Shown here one piece after another: positions 1-7,653 of a DNA stretch of 34,055 nucleotides. The notes beneath the pieces are model-generated. The model saw only the letters and a list, made by a program, of their open reading frames with translations. It was not told the DNA's origin and did no database searches. A program made the translations under genes and the position numbers. The stretch comes from a virus. Numbering within the stretch: the stretch's first letter is position 1; the number at the start of each line of letters is the position of its first letter. Location: positions 35,055-69,109 of the IMG/VR virus record IMGVR_UViG_3300030117_008021; one strand, given 5' to 3'.

Positions 1-679
1 TTTCCATTAAACAGTTTTTAGCGATATTAGATTTTACAATAAGTCCAACTTCATCATTATGAAATTCTTCAACAAACCATTTTACTGTATTCGGTAAGTT
101 TTTTCTAGGTCCAAATTGCGCCATACATAAGAAGTTGAAATCATATTCTAGATCTAAATCAAGCTGTGGGCATTCTCCAAAATTTTTTGTAGGATAGTTA
201 GCAACATCTATTTCTGTAGTAAGCTCAAAATTAAGGTGCTCTCCTGTTGCTTCATTAACTGCTGAATACTGAGTATTTTCGTATGTTGTTTTTGAATGGG
301 TAGAGACCACCACGATACGATCCATTTCATTACCTTTTGATAGCCACTGGTGTGCTACTTTGGTGGTTTCCATTCCAGCTGTAAAACCTACATTAATTGG
401 TGCTAATTTTTCCCATTCATTTGGAATTGTTACCTGAAAACTTGCATCAAACTTTCCACCTTGTTGAACATAGCCAATAGTTTTTTCAACATTTTGATCA
501 ATCCATAGTCTTTCATCATCGGTTTCGCTCACCCAGGACGTTTGGCCCCACTGCAAGGGTTGAATATAAATATCAAACAAATCAGGCCGAGATCTTAACG
601 CTCTTAATGCGAATCTAGATTGTTCTCCATAGCCGGATCGAGTCAGCAACGGTCCTTTAAAAAATAACTTTGTCTTCAT
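1..679 (-). CDS. Glycosyltransferase, GT4-like (3' end cut by window)
   Basis: Read in the minus frame from ATG at 679, which overlaps the stop of the upstream glycosyltransferase as ATGA. The visible 226 codons start MKTKLFFKGPLLTRSGYGEQ, the usual glycine-rich N-terminal loop of GT-B glycosyltransferases (S-G-Y-G). A later stretch, QFGPRKNLPNTVKWF, matches the start of the donor-binding second domain. The frame is still open at base 1, so the C-terminus with the usual E-x7-E motif is outside the window. By family it should transfer a sugar from a nucleotide donor. The acceptor (host glycan, phage DNA or virion protein) cannot be told. It is translationally coupled to the next GT4 gene, and the two probably act in one pathway. 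Confidence 0.75.
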   Translation of the reverse strand, partial: MKTKLFFKGPLLTRSGYGEQSRFALRALRSRPDLFDIYIQPLQWGQTSWVSETDDERLWIDQNVEKTIGYVQQGGKFDASFQVTIPNEWEKLAPINVGFTAGMETTKVAHQWLSKGNEMDRIVVVSTHSKTTYENTQYSAVNEATGEHLNFELTTEIDVANYPTKNFGECPQLDLDLEYDFNFLCMAQFGPRKNLPNTVKWFVEEFHNDEVGLIVKSNIAKNCLME

Positions 680-1965
680 GCTACCTCCAATAAATGCCAG
701 CGCTTATAATTTTTTCTAGTTTCCCATGAACCATGAGTTTCAACGATTTTATCCATTAATTCAACCCATGAATTATTGAATTTTTCAAAGCTGTAGTTGT
801 TTTTTACATGCTTTATACCAAGTTCTGACATTTTTTTATACTTTGCTGGGCTAATATTAAGTGCTTTTTTCAAAGTATTACTAAAGTCTTCTTGGTTTAT
901 TCTATCTTCATAAATATATGGTACTTGTAGCGAGCCAATTACAGCTTTACTAGAAGGTTGAATACCCCAACCAAACCAATTTTTACCATCAGTAACTTGC
1001 TCCTGAAGGCCTCCAGTCATGTTAACAATTATTGGAGTTCCGCAAGAAAGGGATTCTAACGTTGCTAGTCCAAAACCTTCGGCATCTGAAATATTAATTG
1101 TAAAATCTGCTGCATTATACATGGATGCTAAATTAGCACTATCAATTTTTTGTGTTGATAATAAAACTTGACCATCATTAACACCTAAATGATTAATAAT
1201 ATGTGGCAAGTCTTGACCATGCGGATCTCTTGCATCTGTGTGCATTAATAAAGTTGCTTTGTCGTGACCCACATCATCAAGAAATTCTTTAAACCACCAA
1301 ATAAGAGTGCCGCTTTGTTTTCGGCGGGCATTCCTATTATTCCAGAAAAAAACTGTCTTGTCAGGATTTTTAAGATTAACGCTAGCATCTTGTATTCTAG
1401 CTTTAACCTCATTAATTGCTAAAACTTGATCTGGATTTTTGTTTGAGTATTGCATAAACACATTTGAATCAACGGCATGTGGCAAATAACATGAGGAAAC
1501 TTTTGGTGCTACATCAGTTACGACACCATGAGTAACTTTTGAAATACATACCACTTCGTCTGTTGAGCGATAAAAAGCACCATTAAATACTGGTGCTGGC
1601 CAGTTGTCCCATACATGGTAATACACCATAGGCACGTGGCATCTCACTTCATTTTCAATTTCCCAAAGCCATCCATAAAATCTTGGATCTGTCATAAACC
1701 ATAGCACATCTGGTCTTTCTTTTTGTAAAATTGAACGAATCATTTCATGGTTACCATATCCGTCGACAGGATAAATTATCCAATCTTCTCCATATGGATC
1801 TACTTTTACAGGATTATAATTATTGTGCTTCATGGCGCCACCAAGACAAACAAATTTATATCTATCTGTTTTTAATAGCGCTTCAATAAAATACTTTGTT
1901 TGAGTGCCAACACCAGAAGGTGATAGCGGATGGTCAGATATGACCAAAATTTTCTTTTTTGTCAT
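676..1965 (-). CDS. Glycosyltransferase family 4 protein
   Basis: 429 residues, a normal GT4 length. The N-terminus MTKKKILVISDHPLSPSGVG has the first Rossmann strand followed by the S-G-V-G loop. The C-terminal domain contains NISDAEGFGLATLESLSCG, the E-x7-E donor-binding motif of retaining GT-B enzymes. The start ATG at 1965 follows AGGAATAA. The gene lies 7 bases after the RecB-like nuclease gene and its stop overlaps the start of a second glycosyltransferase, so the two are likely co-expressed. The family transfers sugars from NDP-sugar donors. Whether it acts on DNA bases, lipopolysaccharide or virion proteins is not visible. No membrane segment is seen, so it is probably cytoplasmic. 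Confidence 0.85.
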   Translation of the reverse strand: MTKKKILVISDHPLSPSGVGTQTKYFIEALLKTDRYKFVCLGGAMKHNNYNPVKVDPYGEDWIIYPVDGYGNHEMIRSILQKERPDVLWFMTDPRFYGWLWEIENEVRCHVPMVYYHVWDNWPAPVFNGAFYRSTDEVVCISKVTHGVVTDVAPKVSSCYLPHAVDSNVFMQYSNKNPDQVLAINEVKARIQDASVNLKNPDKTVFFWNNRNARRKQSGTLIWWFKEFLDDVGHDKATLLMHTDARDPHGQDLPHIINHLGVNDGQVLLSTQKIDSANLASMYNAADFTINISDAEGFGLATLESLSCGTPIIVNMTGGLQEQVTDGKNWFGWGIQPSSKAVIGSLQVPYIYEDRINQEDFSNTLKKALNISPAKYKKMSELGIKHVKNNYSFEKFNNSWVELMDKIVETHGSWETRKNYKRWHLLEVA

Positions 1966-1972
1966 TTATTCC

Positions 1973-2737
1973 TCATGGACATTCTTTGGTGTGTCTAAAT
2001 GTACATCGCTCACACGAAAGCCTATTTTTAATGTACCGCTTATTTTTAATATTGTATAATGCTTTATGCAATAGTTTAAGGGCGTTCTCAGTTTTTCTTG
2101 GACCGCTCGTCACCCTAAATAGTTCAACTCTGTTTTTCTTTGCAGTTCTTTTAAGGAGCGCAAAATGTGTTTCTACATTTTTTGGATCAATCTCCATCTT
2201 TTGTGCAAAGAAATGTTTGTAAAGCGTAAGTTGATAAGTCGTCATTTTTTCGCTACGGCGACGAGAGTCCCAACCCCAAGAACAGGTTTTCCAGTCAAAT
2301 ATATGTACTTTACCATCTGGTGTTGAAACAATCGCATCAATAAAGCCCTTGAACTTATAATCGTTTTGACCATCAATAGGCTCATAAAGCGGAAGCTCTA
2401 CTGCTTCAACTTTGTATTCTCCGAAGTAGTCCGAGACTGCTTCCTCAATTTCTGGAAGTAGAGCTTTCCCTTGTCCCACCATTTGATCAACCAATCCGCT
2501 ATCCACAGGCACATCGTCTCCGAGGTCAGCAATACAATCATTAAAGCTACGAACAAAAAATCTTTCATCGTTAATTTGTTCCTTTAATAGTTTTTTCTCG
2601 CATACAGCATGAATAGCTGTTCCAAATGCAGTAAATTCGTTTCCTTTAAAGCCTTTTAATTTGTCAACACGTGTAAGTTTATGATAAAACGCACAAGTTA
2701 CCCAATCTTTAAGTTCAGAATATGATATATGTGGCAA
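1973..2737 (-). CDS. PD-(D/E)XK nuclease, RecB/Cas4-like with Fe-S cysteines
   Basis: 254 residues. It shows the RecB/Cas4 motif order: G-T-A-I-H near residue 43, D134 in GFID, D148-x-K150 in FDWK, and a QxxxY-type motif at 169-173. One cysteine near the N-terminus (C15) and three at the C-terminus (C242, C245, C253) match the four ligands of the 4Fe-4S cluster of Cas4/AddB-type nucleases. The start is a TTG at 2737 right after a strong GGAGGG ribosome site; no ATG fits. A sigma70-type promoter lies just upstream (2760-2788), so the gene probably starts its own transcript, continuing into the glycosyltransferases. Members cut or resect DNA ends in recombination, replication or host-DNA breakdown. 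No CRISPR genes are nearby, so a spacer-acquisition role is not supported. Confidence 0.82.
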   Translation of the reverse strand: MPHISYSELKDWVTCAFYHKLTRVDKLKGFKGNEFTAFGTAIHAVCEKKLLKEQINDERFFVRSFNDCIADLGDDVPVDSGLVDQMVGQGKALLPEIEEAVSDYFGEYKVEAVELPLYEPIDGQNDYKFKGFIDAIVSTPDGKVHIFDWKTCSWGWDSRRRSEKMTTYQLTLYKHFFAQKMEIDPKNVETHFALLKRTAKKNRVELFRVTSGPRKTENALKLLHKALYNIKNKRYIKNRLSCERCTFRHTKECP

Positions 2738-2759
2738 AATCCCTCCAGATCTATACTAT

Positions 2760-2788
2760 AGTATAACAACTTTTTTATTAGTTGTCAA
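2760..2788 (-). promoter_or_regulatory. Sigma70-type promoter for the nuclease gene
   Basis: On the minus strand the -35 box is TTGACA (2783-2788), the spacer is exactly 17 bases, and the -10 box is TATACT (2760-2765). The spacer contains a dyad, ACAACT...AGTTGT. The -35 box sits in the last codons of the upstream zincin gene. Transcription should start about 2752-2754, giving a leader of about 16 bases that includes GGAGGG before the TTG start. It shares AAGTDGTTATANT with the promoters at 7622 and 11135. Confidence 0.8.
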
Positions 2789-3473
2789 GTTCTTCTGGAT
2801 TTTGCAGTAAAACTAATTTTTTGTATAGTTCTGGGCTAACTTTTTGTAAAAATCCATGTTCATCGGGATGCAAATAAAATTCAGTAAACCCTGTAGCATA
2901 ATATTCTCTTAGTGACGTTATTGCGTATGGTGTTATAAACACCCCAGCAATCACCGTTGATAATTTATCGTACCCGATTTTTTCGTACAAAAACATATCT
3001 AATTCTTCATTATATTCAGAACTCATAAAAACAGATAATGGAATTTTATATCCCATTTTCCATAAAATATCATGCACATATTTTCTTTTTTTTAGAAATT
3101 CATTTTCAATTTTTTTATCACCATAAAGAAAATATCCGTGTGGCTCTTCTAATGAATGAGAAATTTCGTGAATAACATCATCATACAAATCTGCAAAATC
3201 GTCTTGAATATTAGATATATATAATGTTCCACCTTCGTAAAAAGCATTCAGGCTTCTTTCTTCGAACTCATCAAACCAACCAAAAATAATCATTTCTATT
3301 TCTGAACGCAAATGCATAGGAACAATTGATTCTACTTTAGAAATTACTTTTTCAACGTCAACGTTATCGACAGGATCTTTGAAAAATACGTGTAAGCCTG
3401 ATGATGTATAAAAATCAGACTGCTCACTTAGCATCTGATTTTGTTTCTGGATGATATAATCCTTGAGCATCAT
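2778..3473 (-). CDS. Putative zinc metallopeptidase (HExxH)
   Basis: 231 residues. The zinc-binding motif is H102-E103-I-S-H106, with a following REYYATGFTEFY segment that offers a glutamate (E190 or E198) as third ligand, as in zincin peptidases. No signal peptide or membrane segment is seen, so it probably acts in the cytoplasm or in the particle. The start at 3473 (ATGATG, preceded by AGGAATTA) overlaps the upstream gene by about 50 bases. A later ATG at 3434 would reduce the overlap but lacks a ribosome site. The substrate is unknown. It is unrelated in sequence to the other HExxH protein at 19649-20623. Confidence 0.65.
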   Translation of the reverse strand: MMLKDYIIQKQNQMLSEQSDFYTSSGLHVFFKDPVDNVDVEKVISKVESIVPMHLRSEIEMIIFGWFDEFEERSLNAFYEGGTLYISNIQDDFADLYDDVIHEISHSLEEPHGYFLYGDKKIENEFLKKRKYVHDILWKMGYKIPLSVFMSSEYNEELDMFLYEKIGYDKLSTVIAGVFITPYAITSLREYYATGFTEFYLHPDEHGFLQKVSPELYKKLVLLQNPEELDN

Positions 3474-3708
3474 TAATTCCTAGTTGATATCCACGAAGAA
3501 AATTTTCTTCCGCAAAGGCAAAGGCAAATTCGGGAAAGTCAACTGCTAAAACTTCCGAAATCATCTGAACTGTTACTTCTTCTTTATCCAGCTTTGTTCC
3601 AACATATTCGACAAGAATGTTTTTTAGTTCTGTGTCTTTTTGTACGGGCATCGCTAGGGTTGGATTTGTGTGTATTTCTTTTTCTGTGACTATTTTTTCA
3701 TTTGACAT
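3424..3708 (-). CDS. Hypothetical protein, 94 residues
   Basis: I do not recognise it. It starts MSNEKIVTEKEIHTNPTLAM and has an acidic, helical-looking middle and an aromatic C-terminal part (FPEFAFAFAEENFLRGYQLG). No membrane segment, cysteine pair or catalytic motif is visible. The start ATG at 3708 has AAGGAG upstream, and the gene follows phoH in the same direction with a 33-base gap. Its 3' end overlaps the zincin gene in another frame. Confidence 0.6.
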   Translation of the reverse strand: MSNEKIVTEKEIHTNPTLAMPVQKDTELKNILVEYVGTKLDKEEVTVQMISEVLAVDFPEFAFAFAEENFLRGYQLGINDAQGLYHPETKSDAK

Positions 3709-3738
3709 AAGTTTTTTAACTCCTTAACCAGTATATCA

Positions 3739-3746
3739 TATTTATA
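3739..3746 (-). promoter_or_regulatory. Possible T4-type late promoter (TATAAATA)
   Basis: The minus strand reads TATAAATA, the exact -10 consensus of T4 late promoters read by a gp55-type sigma factor. It lies 31 bases upstream of the ATG at 3708, a sensible distance. The same 8-mer occurs elsewhere in this AT-rich window, including on the silent plus strand, so a chance match is quite possible. Confidence 0.25.
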
Positions 3747-5076
3747 AAACTTTTGAAGCTAACGTTGCTAGCTCGCTTCTTTCGCCTTTGCGAAATGTTA
3801 CATGACCAGCAATTGGATATTGTTTAAAGCTTTCAATTGAGTGTGCTAGACCATTTGATGTTTCGTTAACGTAGATATTATCTATTTGTTCAATATCACC
3901 TGTTAAGATAATTTTAGTTCCATCACCAATACGAGTAATAATAGTTTTAATTTCATGTTTTGTTAAATTTTGCGCTTCATCAATTACAACAAACGCGTTA
4001 GCAATCGAACGGCCGCGGATATATGTAAGGGCTTCAATTTCAATCTTGCCCTTTTCCATATACATCTCTAAACTTGTCCTGTCTCCCATCAAAAATTTTA
4101 GGTTATCTTGAATGGGCATCAGCCATGGCAGCATTTTTTCTTCCATGGTGCCTGGGAGAAATCCAATATCTTTTCCAAGTGGCTGTACAGGTCTAGAAAC
4201 TATAAGACGCGAGTAATGATTGTTTTCGGAGCGTAAACCAATTGTTTGTTGTAGACCAGCAGCTATAGCCATTAAAGTTTTACCGCTTCCGGCTCGACCA
4301 ATCAAAGAAACAATTTTAATGTTAGGATCCATTAATAAATCCATAGCAAAAGCTTGTTCCTTATTTCTTGAATTAATATTCCAATCCGGTAGCTTATCAT
4401 GAATTATTTTTTTCAACGGCATGTGGTGACTTTGAAAGCGAGCTAAAGCGGTTTTTTTCTCATTAGCGTTAGATACCATCATAAGAAACTGATTTGGGTG
4501 CCACAATTCATTTACTTCATCTTCTTCAATAAGAATATCTTCACTATCATAAAAACGATCGATAATTTGATCATCTACTAGGTGCTCAACAAAACCGCTA
4601 TACAGCTGATCAGATGATTCTGCTGCTTTTTCGGTGATATAATCTTCCGCAATCATGCCAATAGAATCACAAATAACACGCATGTTAATATCTCTTGATA
4701 CCACAATCATTTTTCGATTTGGTTGTTCATGCTGAATTGCTTTTGCTGTGGCCAATATAACATGATCAGGAATTCTGATATCTAAATCAGGAGGAAAAAT
4801 AGAACCACTTAGCGATGCATACGACATAACTTTTACTATGCCTTTGCCTTTTCCTAATCGAACTCCTTTTTGAAGATCACCTGTTTTTCTTAATTCATCT
4901 AAAGTTCTTATAATGCGTCTGGCATTTGAGCCTACAGAATCTTGACGTTTTTTATGTTTGTCAATTTCTTCAAGAACTTTTAAAGGAATAAATATATCGT
5001 GATTATCAAAACGAAATACAGCGTCTGCATCCGTTAGGTAAACACTTGTGTCTAATAGATAGTTCTTTTTTGCCAT
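3742..5076 (-). CDS. phoH: PIN-PhoH fusion ATPase (PhoH2-like)
   Basis: 444 residues in two domains. Residues 1-150 are a PIN-type nuclease domain, with acidic residues D9, E37, D104 and D129 in the expected order (LLDTSVYL at the start, VVSRDINMR near 129). Residues 230-440 are a PhoH P-loop ATPase with Walker A GRAGSGKT (260-267) and Walker B FVVIDEAQN (362-370), followed by the family sequence TGDIEQID. PIN-PhoH (PhoH2) proteins are described as ATP-dependent RNA helicase/RNases. phoH is common in marine phages, but its role there is unsettled. The stop is followed at 3739 by a late-promoter-like TATAAATA, and the start at 5076 abuts the thymidine kinase stop, so the two are probably one transcript. 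Confidence 0.88.
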   Translation of the reverse strand: MAKKNYLLDTSVYLTDADAVFRFDNHDIFIPLKVLEEIDKHKKRQDSVGSNARRIIRTLDELRKTGDLQKGVRLGKGKGIVKVMSYASLSGSIFPPDLDIRIPDHVILATAKAIQHEQPNRKMIVVSRDINMRVICDSIGMIAEDYITEKAAESSDQLYSGFVEHLVDDQIIDRFYDSEDILIEEDEVNELWHPNQFLMMVSNANEKKTALARFQSHHMPLKKIIHDKLPDWNINSRNKEQAFAMDLLMDPNIKIVSLIGRAGSGKTLMAIAAGLQQTIGLRSENNHYSRLIVSRPVQPLGKDIGFLPGTMEEKMLPWLMPIQDNLKFLMGDRTSLEMYMEKGKIEIEALTYIRGRSIANAFVVIDEAQNLTKHEIKTIITRIGDGTKIILTGDIEQIDNIYVNETSNGLAHSIESFKQYPIAGHVTFRKGERSELATLASKVL

Positions 5077-5640
5077 CTATTTTAAGTAGTCATCTGAATT
5101 AAAGTGGCTATGATGTTTCCAACAGCGAGGCTCATAAAGTTCGGCGCCTCCAACTGTTATCTCAGCAATATCTTCTACTTTTTTATGTGTGTAGTATGCA
5201 TCTTGGCCACAGACTGTACATACAGCAGGGCACTTTTCAATATGAGTTGCCCACGGAAACATAGCTTCAACCTCGTCAAATGCCTTTCCAGTCGCAGATA
5301 AATCTAAAGACGATACTACAATCGTTTTACCTTTTTTAAACAAGTCAATCAACACCCAGGACGCCCCAGGTATCATAAACGCCTCATCCACAGCAATAAC
5401 ATCGTAATCATCATGATGAGTAATATATTGATGTATTTCAGTTCCGCTATTTACAACGCGTGCCGGCATAGATCCGCCGGAATGTGTGACGATACTAGTT
5501 TCACAATAGCGATTGTCAATACCAGGCTTAAACGCAATAATATTGCGCTTTTGATACTTATAGCGATCTAATACCGCAAACAAGCGGGTTGTTTTTGATC
5601 CAAACATAGGTCCAGTAAAAATAATAAACTTTGGATTCAT
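5077..5640 (-). CDS. tdk: Thymidine kinase
   Basis: 187 residues from ATG 5640, which has GAGGGTATT upstream. A longer frame to 5697 would run into tRNA-Gly and is rejected. Type II thymidine kinase features are present: P-loop GPMFGSKTT (10-18; the usual form is GPMFSGKTT, so S and G are swapped), the DE pair in VIAVDEAF (85-86), and zinc cysteines C137, C141 and C144 with C173 or nearby His. It phosphorylates thymidine to dTMP, feeding phage DNA synthesis. It sits between tRNA-Gly and phoH. The swapped P-loop residues deserve a check, because they touch the phosphate-binding loop. Confidence 0.88.
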   Translation of the reverse strand: MNPKFIIFTGPMFGSKTTRLFAVLDRYKYQKRNIIAFKPGIDNRYCETSIVTHSGGSMPARVVNSGTEIHQYITHHDDYDVIAVDEAFMIPGASWVLIDLFKKGKTIVVSSLDLSATGKAFDEVEAMFPWATHIEKCPAVCTVCGQDAYYTHKKVEDIAEITVGGAELYEPRCWKHHSHFNSDDYLK

Positions 5641-5652
5641 AATACCCTCAAG

Positions 5653-5727
5653 TGGAGCGAGTGACTGGATTTGAACCAGCGACAGCCACGTTGGCAACGT
5701 GGGGCTCTACCACTGAGCTACACTCGC
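5653..5727 (-). tRNA. tRNA-Gly (GCC)
   Basis: The minus strand folds as a full tRNA: acceptor GCGAGTG/CACTCGC, a D arm with AGCTCAGTGGTAGAGC, anticodon stem CCACG/CGTGG with loop TTGCCAA (anticodon GCC), and T arm GCTGG-TTCAAAT-CCAGT. A discriminator T and a genome-encoded CCA follow. It lies one base after tRNA-Thr, so both probably come from one precursor, and 12 bases upstream of the thymidine kinase gene. Confidence 0.95.
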
Positions 5728-5728
5728 G

Positions 5729-5804
5729 TGGAGCCACTTATAGGAGTCGAACCTACGACCTGCTGATTACAAATCAGCTGCTCTACCAACTGAGCTAAAG
5801 TGGC
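5729..5804 (-). tRNA. tRNA-Thr (UGU)
   Basis: Minus-strand cloverleaf with acceptor GCCACTT/AAGTGGC, a D arm, anticodon stem GCTGA/TCAGC around loop TTTGTAA (anticodon TGT), a T arm with GGTTCGACTCC, and encoded CCA. ACA is a common Thr codon in an AT-rich phage. The neighbouring Thr-rich lipoprotein (5883-6110) uses many Thr codons, which may or may not be relevant. Confidence 0.95.
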
Positions 5805-5805
5805 A

Positions 5806-5840
5806 AAAGAACCGGTTTTTTAGCGTCCATGGAAAACCGG
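5806..5840 (-). terminator. Possible terminator hairpin before the tRNAs
   Basis: A perfect 8-base inverted repeat, CCGGTTTT (5833-5840) and AAAACCGG (5812-5819), with a 13-base loop, is followed on the minus strand by TTCTTTT. It could end the lipoprotein transcript or be a processed leader hairpin of the tRNA precursor. The U tract is short, and a second weak stem (5848-5869) lies next to it. Confidence 0.4.
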
Positions 5841-5882
5841 AAAACCCCTGCCTACGTGAGGATCGGCAGCCACCTATCGTTA

Positions 5883-6110
5883 TTAATCCGACGATACAGC
5901 GGATTCGCCACTTGGGGTAGTGGTCTTTGCGGGGGTTGCAGGCGTAGTGCCTTCAGTAGTGGTACCAGTTGTATTGGTACCATCGGTAGTAGTTGTTTCT
6001 GTCGCGGTAGTTTCCGTTTCAGTTGTTTCAGTTGTGGTATTGTCTGTGGTTTCAGTTGTCTCTGTCTCAGCACAACCAACCAACACAGCCAACGCAATAA
6101 TCGCTCTCAT
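5883..6110 (-). CDS. Short Thr-rich lipoprotein
   Basis: 75 residues from ATG 6110, preceded by AGGAGATATT. It has a minimal signal peptide, MRAIIALAVLVGC, with lipobox LVGC (lipidated Cys13). The rest is almost all Thr, Glu, Gly and Ser, with repeated T-E-T-T and T-T-T-E units and no hydrophobic core. That is typical of a flexible, possibly O-glycosylated surface linker. It should be anchored in the outer or inner membrane of the host. The low-complexity DNA (about 5960-6075) may change length by slippage. A spanin subunit or a superinfection-blocking lipoprotein are possible roles, but nothing proves either. Confidence 0.7.
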   Translation of the reverse strand: MRAIIALAVLVGCAETETTETTDNTTTETTETETTATETTTTDGTNTTGTTTEGTTPATPAKTTTPSGESAVSSD

Positions 6111-6120
6111 AATATCTCCT

Positions 6121-6594
6121 CTAGTTAAGCGTAATTGTTCCATTTTCGGTAGGAACAGATACCGTCCAGTGGCCAACAAATGGCGACTCCATAATAAGAT
6201 CTTCAACGGGAACCTTAACTTCAGCAGTAAGCGTACAAAATCCTCGTTTATAATCAAACTTTTCAATTGAAGAATCAATAAAATCAAAATCGTAAAAGTT
6301 TTCACGAATGGTTTCGCTAACGAATTCTGAAAAACCAAAACTTCCTCGTTCATATTCATCAAGAAATCCACCATCGCGAAGCTCTTGAATAATATTAGTG
6401 CCAAACGGAGTAGTTACCGTAAGTCCAGGCGTAGCAATAAGTTCAGCAAACTGTTCTACTACATCTGTGTTTGACAAGGCAGTATCTACCTCGTCTTCGT
6501 TCATAAGAAACACATCGGTTCCTTCACTATATGTAAGTGTTGCCATAGCATTTGGTGCTGTGCGCAAGCTCTTCAGCTTTTCAGTAAATGACAT
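6121..6594 (-). CDS. Hypothetical protein, 157 residues
   Basis: I do not recognise the family. It starts MSFTEKLKSLRTAPNAMATL from ATG 6594 with a clear AGGAGGATTA ribosome site. It is acidic, without signal peptide or membrane segment, and ends in a beta-rich part (TLTAEVKVPVEDLIMES, then GHWTVSVPTENGTITLN). It looks like a soluble phage protein of mixed alpha/beta fold. The gene is 10 bases upstream of the lipoprotein gene, so the two are probably co-transcribed. Confidence 0.7.
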   Translation of the reverse strand: MSFTEKLKSLRTAPNAMATLTYSEGTDVFLMNEDEVDTALSNTDVVEQFAELIATPGLTVTTPFGTNIIQELRDGGFLDEYERGSFGFSEFVSETIRENFYDFDFIDSSIEKFDYKRGFCTLTAEVKVPVEDLIMESPFVGHWTVSVPTENGTITLN

Positions 6595-6611
6595 TAATCC
6601 TCCTTTAGTCT

Positions 6612-6815
6612 TTACTTGTTTTTAATTGCTTCTACAAGGCCTTTCATATCATTACTAACGGCTGTTTTAAAAGTAGAAATATCTGTTTTAATTACATGAA
6701 TATCATCAACCAATTCGCTAACTCTTGTACGAAGCCTTGAAATTTCGCTTGATTGTTCTGCAATTGTTTTCTTTAATTGCTTTGTTGTTCTATTGTCTGT
6801 TGTAGGTGTTGCCAT
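6612..6815 (-). CDS. Small coiled-coil protein
   Basis: 67 residues. I choose ATG 6815 (MATPTTDNRTTKQ) because AAAGGAGAAACAA precedes it; the frame is open further upstream but lacks a site. Residues 10-60 are a continuous heptad-like helix (IAEQSSEISRLRTRVSELV), so it probably oligomerises. No other motif is visible. The function is unknown. Confidence 0.65.
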   Translation of the reverse strand: MATPTTDNRTTKQLKKTIAEQSSEISRLRTRVSELVDDIHVIKTDISTFKTAVSNDMKGLVEAIKNK

Positions 6816-6855
6816 TTGTTTCTCCTTTTTAAATGAACAAAATTCTTTAAGTTTT

Positions 6856-7116
6856 TTAAACACGTTTCTCGATCCACACTATTGTATATTCATCTTTAGT
6901 GGGCGGAGAAACATCTAATTTAGTTTTATCATTAATATCTAAAGGCATCAAGCAAGATTTTAAAACTTTAATTGGAATTTTACCGCCTCCAGAAACCCAA
7001 GATACATATTGAGCGTTACAATTTGCTTTAATTACTAACTTGGTGTCACTTGGATAAATAAAATTTTTGTGGCCACGTTGTGAAGTGTAGCACACAGTAT
7101 TTTCTTTAATAATCAT
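6856..7116 (-). CDS. Hypothetical protein, 86 residues
   Basis: Unrecognised. The chosen start is ATG 7116 (MIIKENTVCYTSQ), with GGGAATAAA just upstream; a GTG at 7149 would overlap HNH more deeply. The sequence is beta-rich and basic, with three cysteines (C9, C33 and C55), and ends in TIVWIEKRV. It overlaps neither neighbour meaningfully and follows the HNH gene in the same transcript. Confidence 0.55.
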   Translation of the reverse strand: MIIKENTVCYTSQRGHKNFIYPSDTKLVIKANCNAQYVSWVSGGGKIPIKVLKSCLMPLDINDKTKLDVSPPTKDEYTIVWIEKRV

Positions 7117-7117
7117 T

Positions 7118-7609
7118 TTATTCCCATAAATAGTTTTTCCACAAATCACTAATCTTTGATGTATTTTTTAAAACACTAGTTTTAGGTTTTGTTGGTCGAC
7201 GTATTGGTATCATACCACATTCTTTTGGTGTTCTGCAACCTTTTTTTTGATTACATTTTTTACATGCCGCTACTAAATTAGTCCAACTTTTTTCTCCGCC
7301 GCGGCTTTTTGGAATAACATGATCAACTGTTAAGTTTTCTGTTGAAAATACTTTTGAGCAGTATTGACATCTATTATTATCTCTCCAAATAATATTTTGT
7401 CGATTACAAGAAATGCCGCCAAAACGATATCGAATAACTTTTGTTAACACAATTACAGCAGGTATTTTAAAAGATTTGGAGGGAGAGCAAATTTCTTTTG
7501 CATAATTTTCAATCGCTTTAGCTTTTCCGATAATACACAATACCAAAGCTTCTACAGCGTCAATAACTTCTACAGGACGATATGTGGCATCTAGTTTTAG
7601 TGCTTTCAT
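7118..7609 (-). CDS. HNH endonuclease
   Basis: 163 residues from ATG 7609. The HNH core is C81-x2-C84, D96-H97 in TVDHVIPKSRGG, N111 in WTNLVAAC, and C116-x2-C119, the zinc-finger form of the fold. The N-terminal 70 residues resemble those of many free-standing phage HNH proteins. An ATG at 7621 is also in frame, but it directly abuts the promoter -10 box, so it would lie upstream of the RNA start; 7609 gives a leader of only about 5-7 bases. HNH proteins nick or cut DNA as homing enzymes, packaging nickases or restriction nucleases. No intron is seen next to it. Confidence 0.85.
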   Translation of the reverse strand: MKALKLDATYRPVEVIDAVEALVLCIIGKAKAIENYAKEICSPSKSFKIPAVIVLTKVIRYRFGGISCNRQNIIWRDNNRCQYCSKVFSTENLTVDHVIPKSRGGEKSWTNLVAACKKCNQKKGCRTPKECGMIPIRRPTKPKTSVLKNTSKISDLWKNYLWE

Positions 7610-7621
7610 AGGCTCATCCAT

Positions 7622-7650
7622 ACTATAACTACTTTAAAAGCAGCTGTCAA
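7622..7650 (-). promoter_or_regulatory. Sigma70-type promoter for the HNH gene
   Basis: TTGACA (7645-7650), a 17-base spacer and TATAGT (7622-7627) on the minus strand. The spacer holds an imperfect dyad, CTGCTTT/AAAGTAG. It shares TTGACA-RCT and AAGTNGTTATANT with the promoter at 2760-2788. The RNA start would fall at about 7614-7616, nearly on the HNH start codon, implying a leaderless or almost leaderless message. Confidence 0.78.
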
Positions 7651-7653
7651 GTA

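Noticed and set aside
1973-2737. Cas4 of a CRISPR system
   Set aside because: No repeat array or other cas genes are visible; Cas4/RecB-like nucleases also stand alone in many phages.
5641-5697. N-terminal extension of thymidine kinase
   Set aside because: It would run through tRNA-Gly, while ATG 5640 has a good ribosome site and matches the family start.
5883-6404. Long version of the Thr-rich protein (173 codons)
   Set aside because: The extra N-terminal part overlaps the upstream gene in another frame; ATG 6110 has AGGAGATATT and directly starts a signal peptide.
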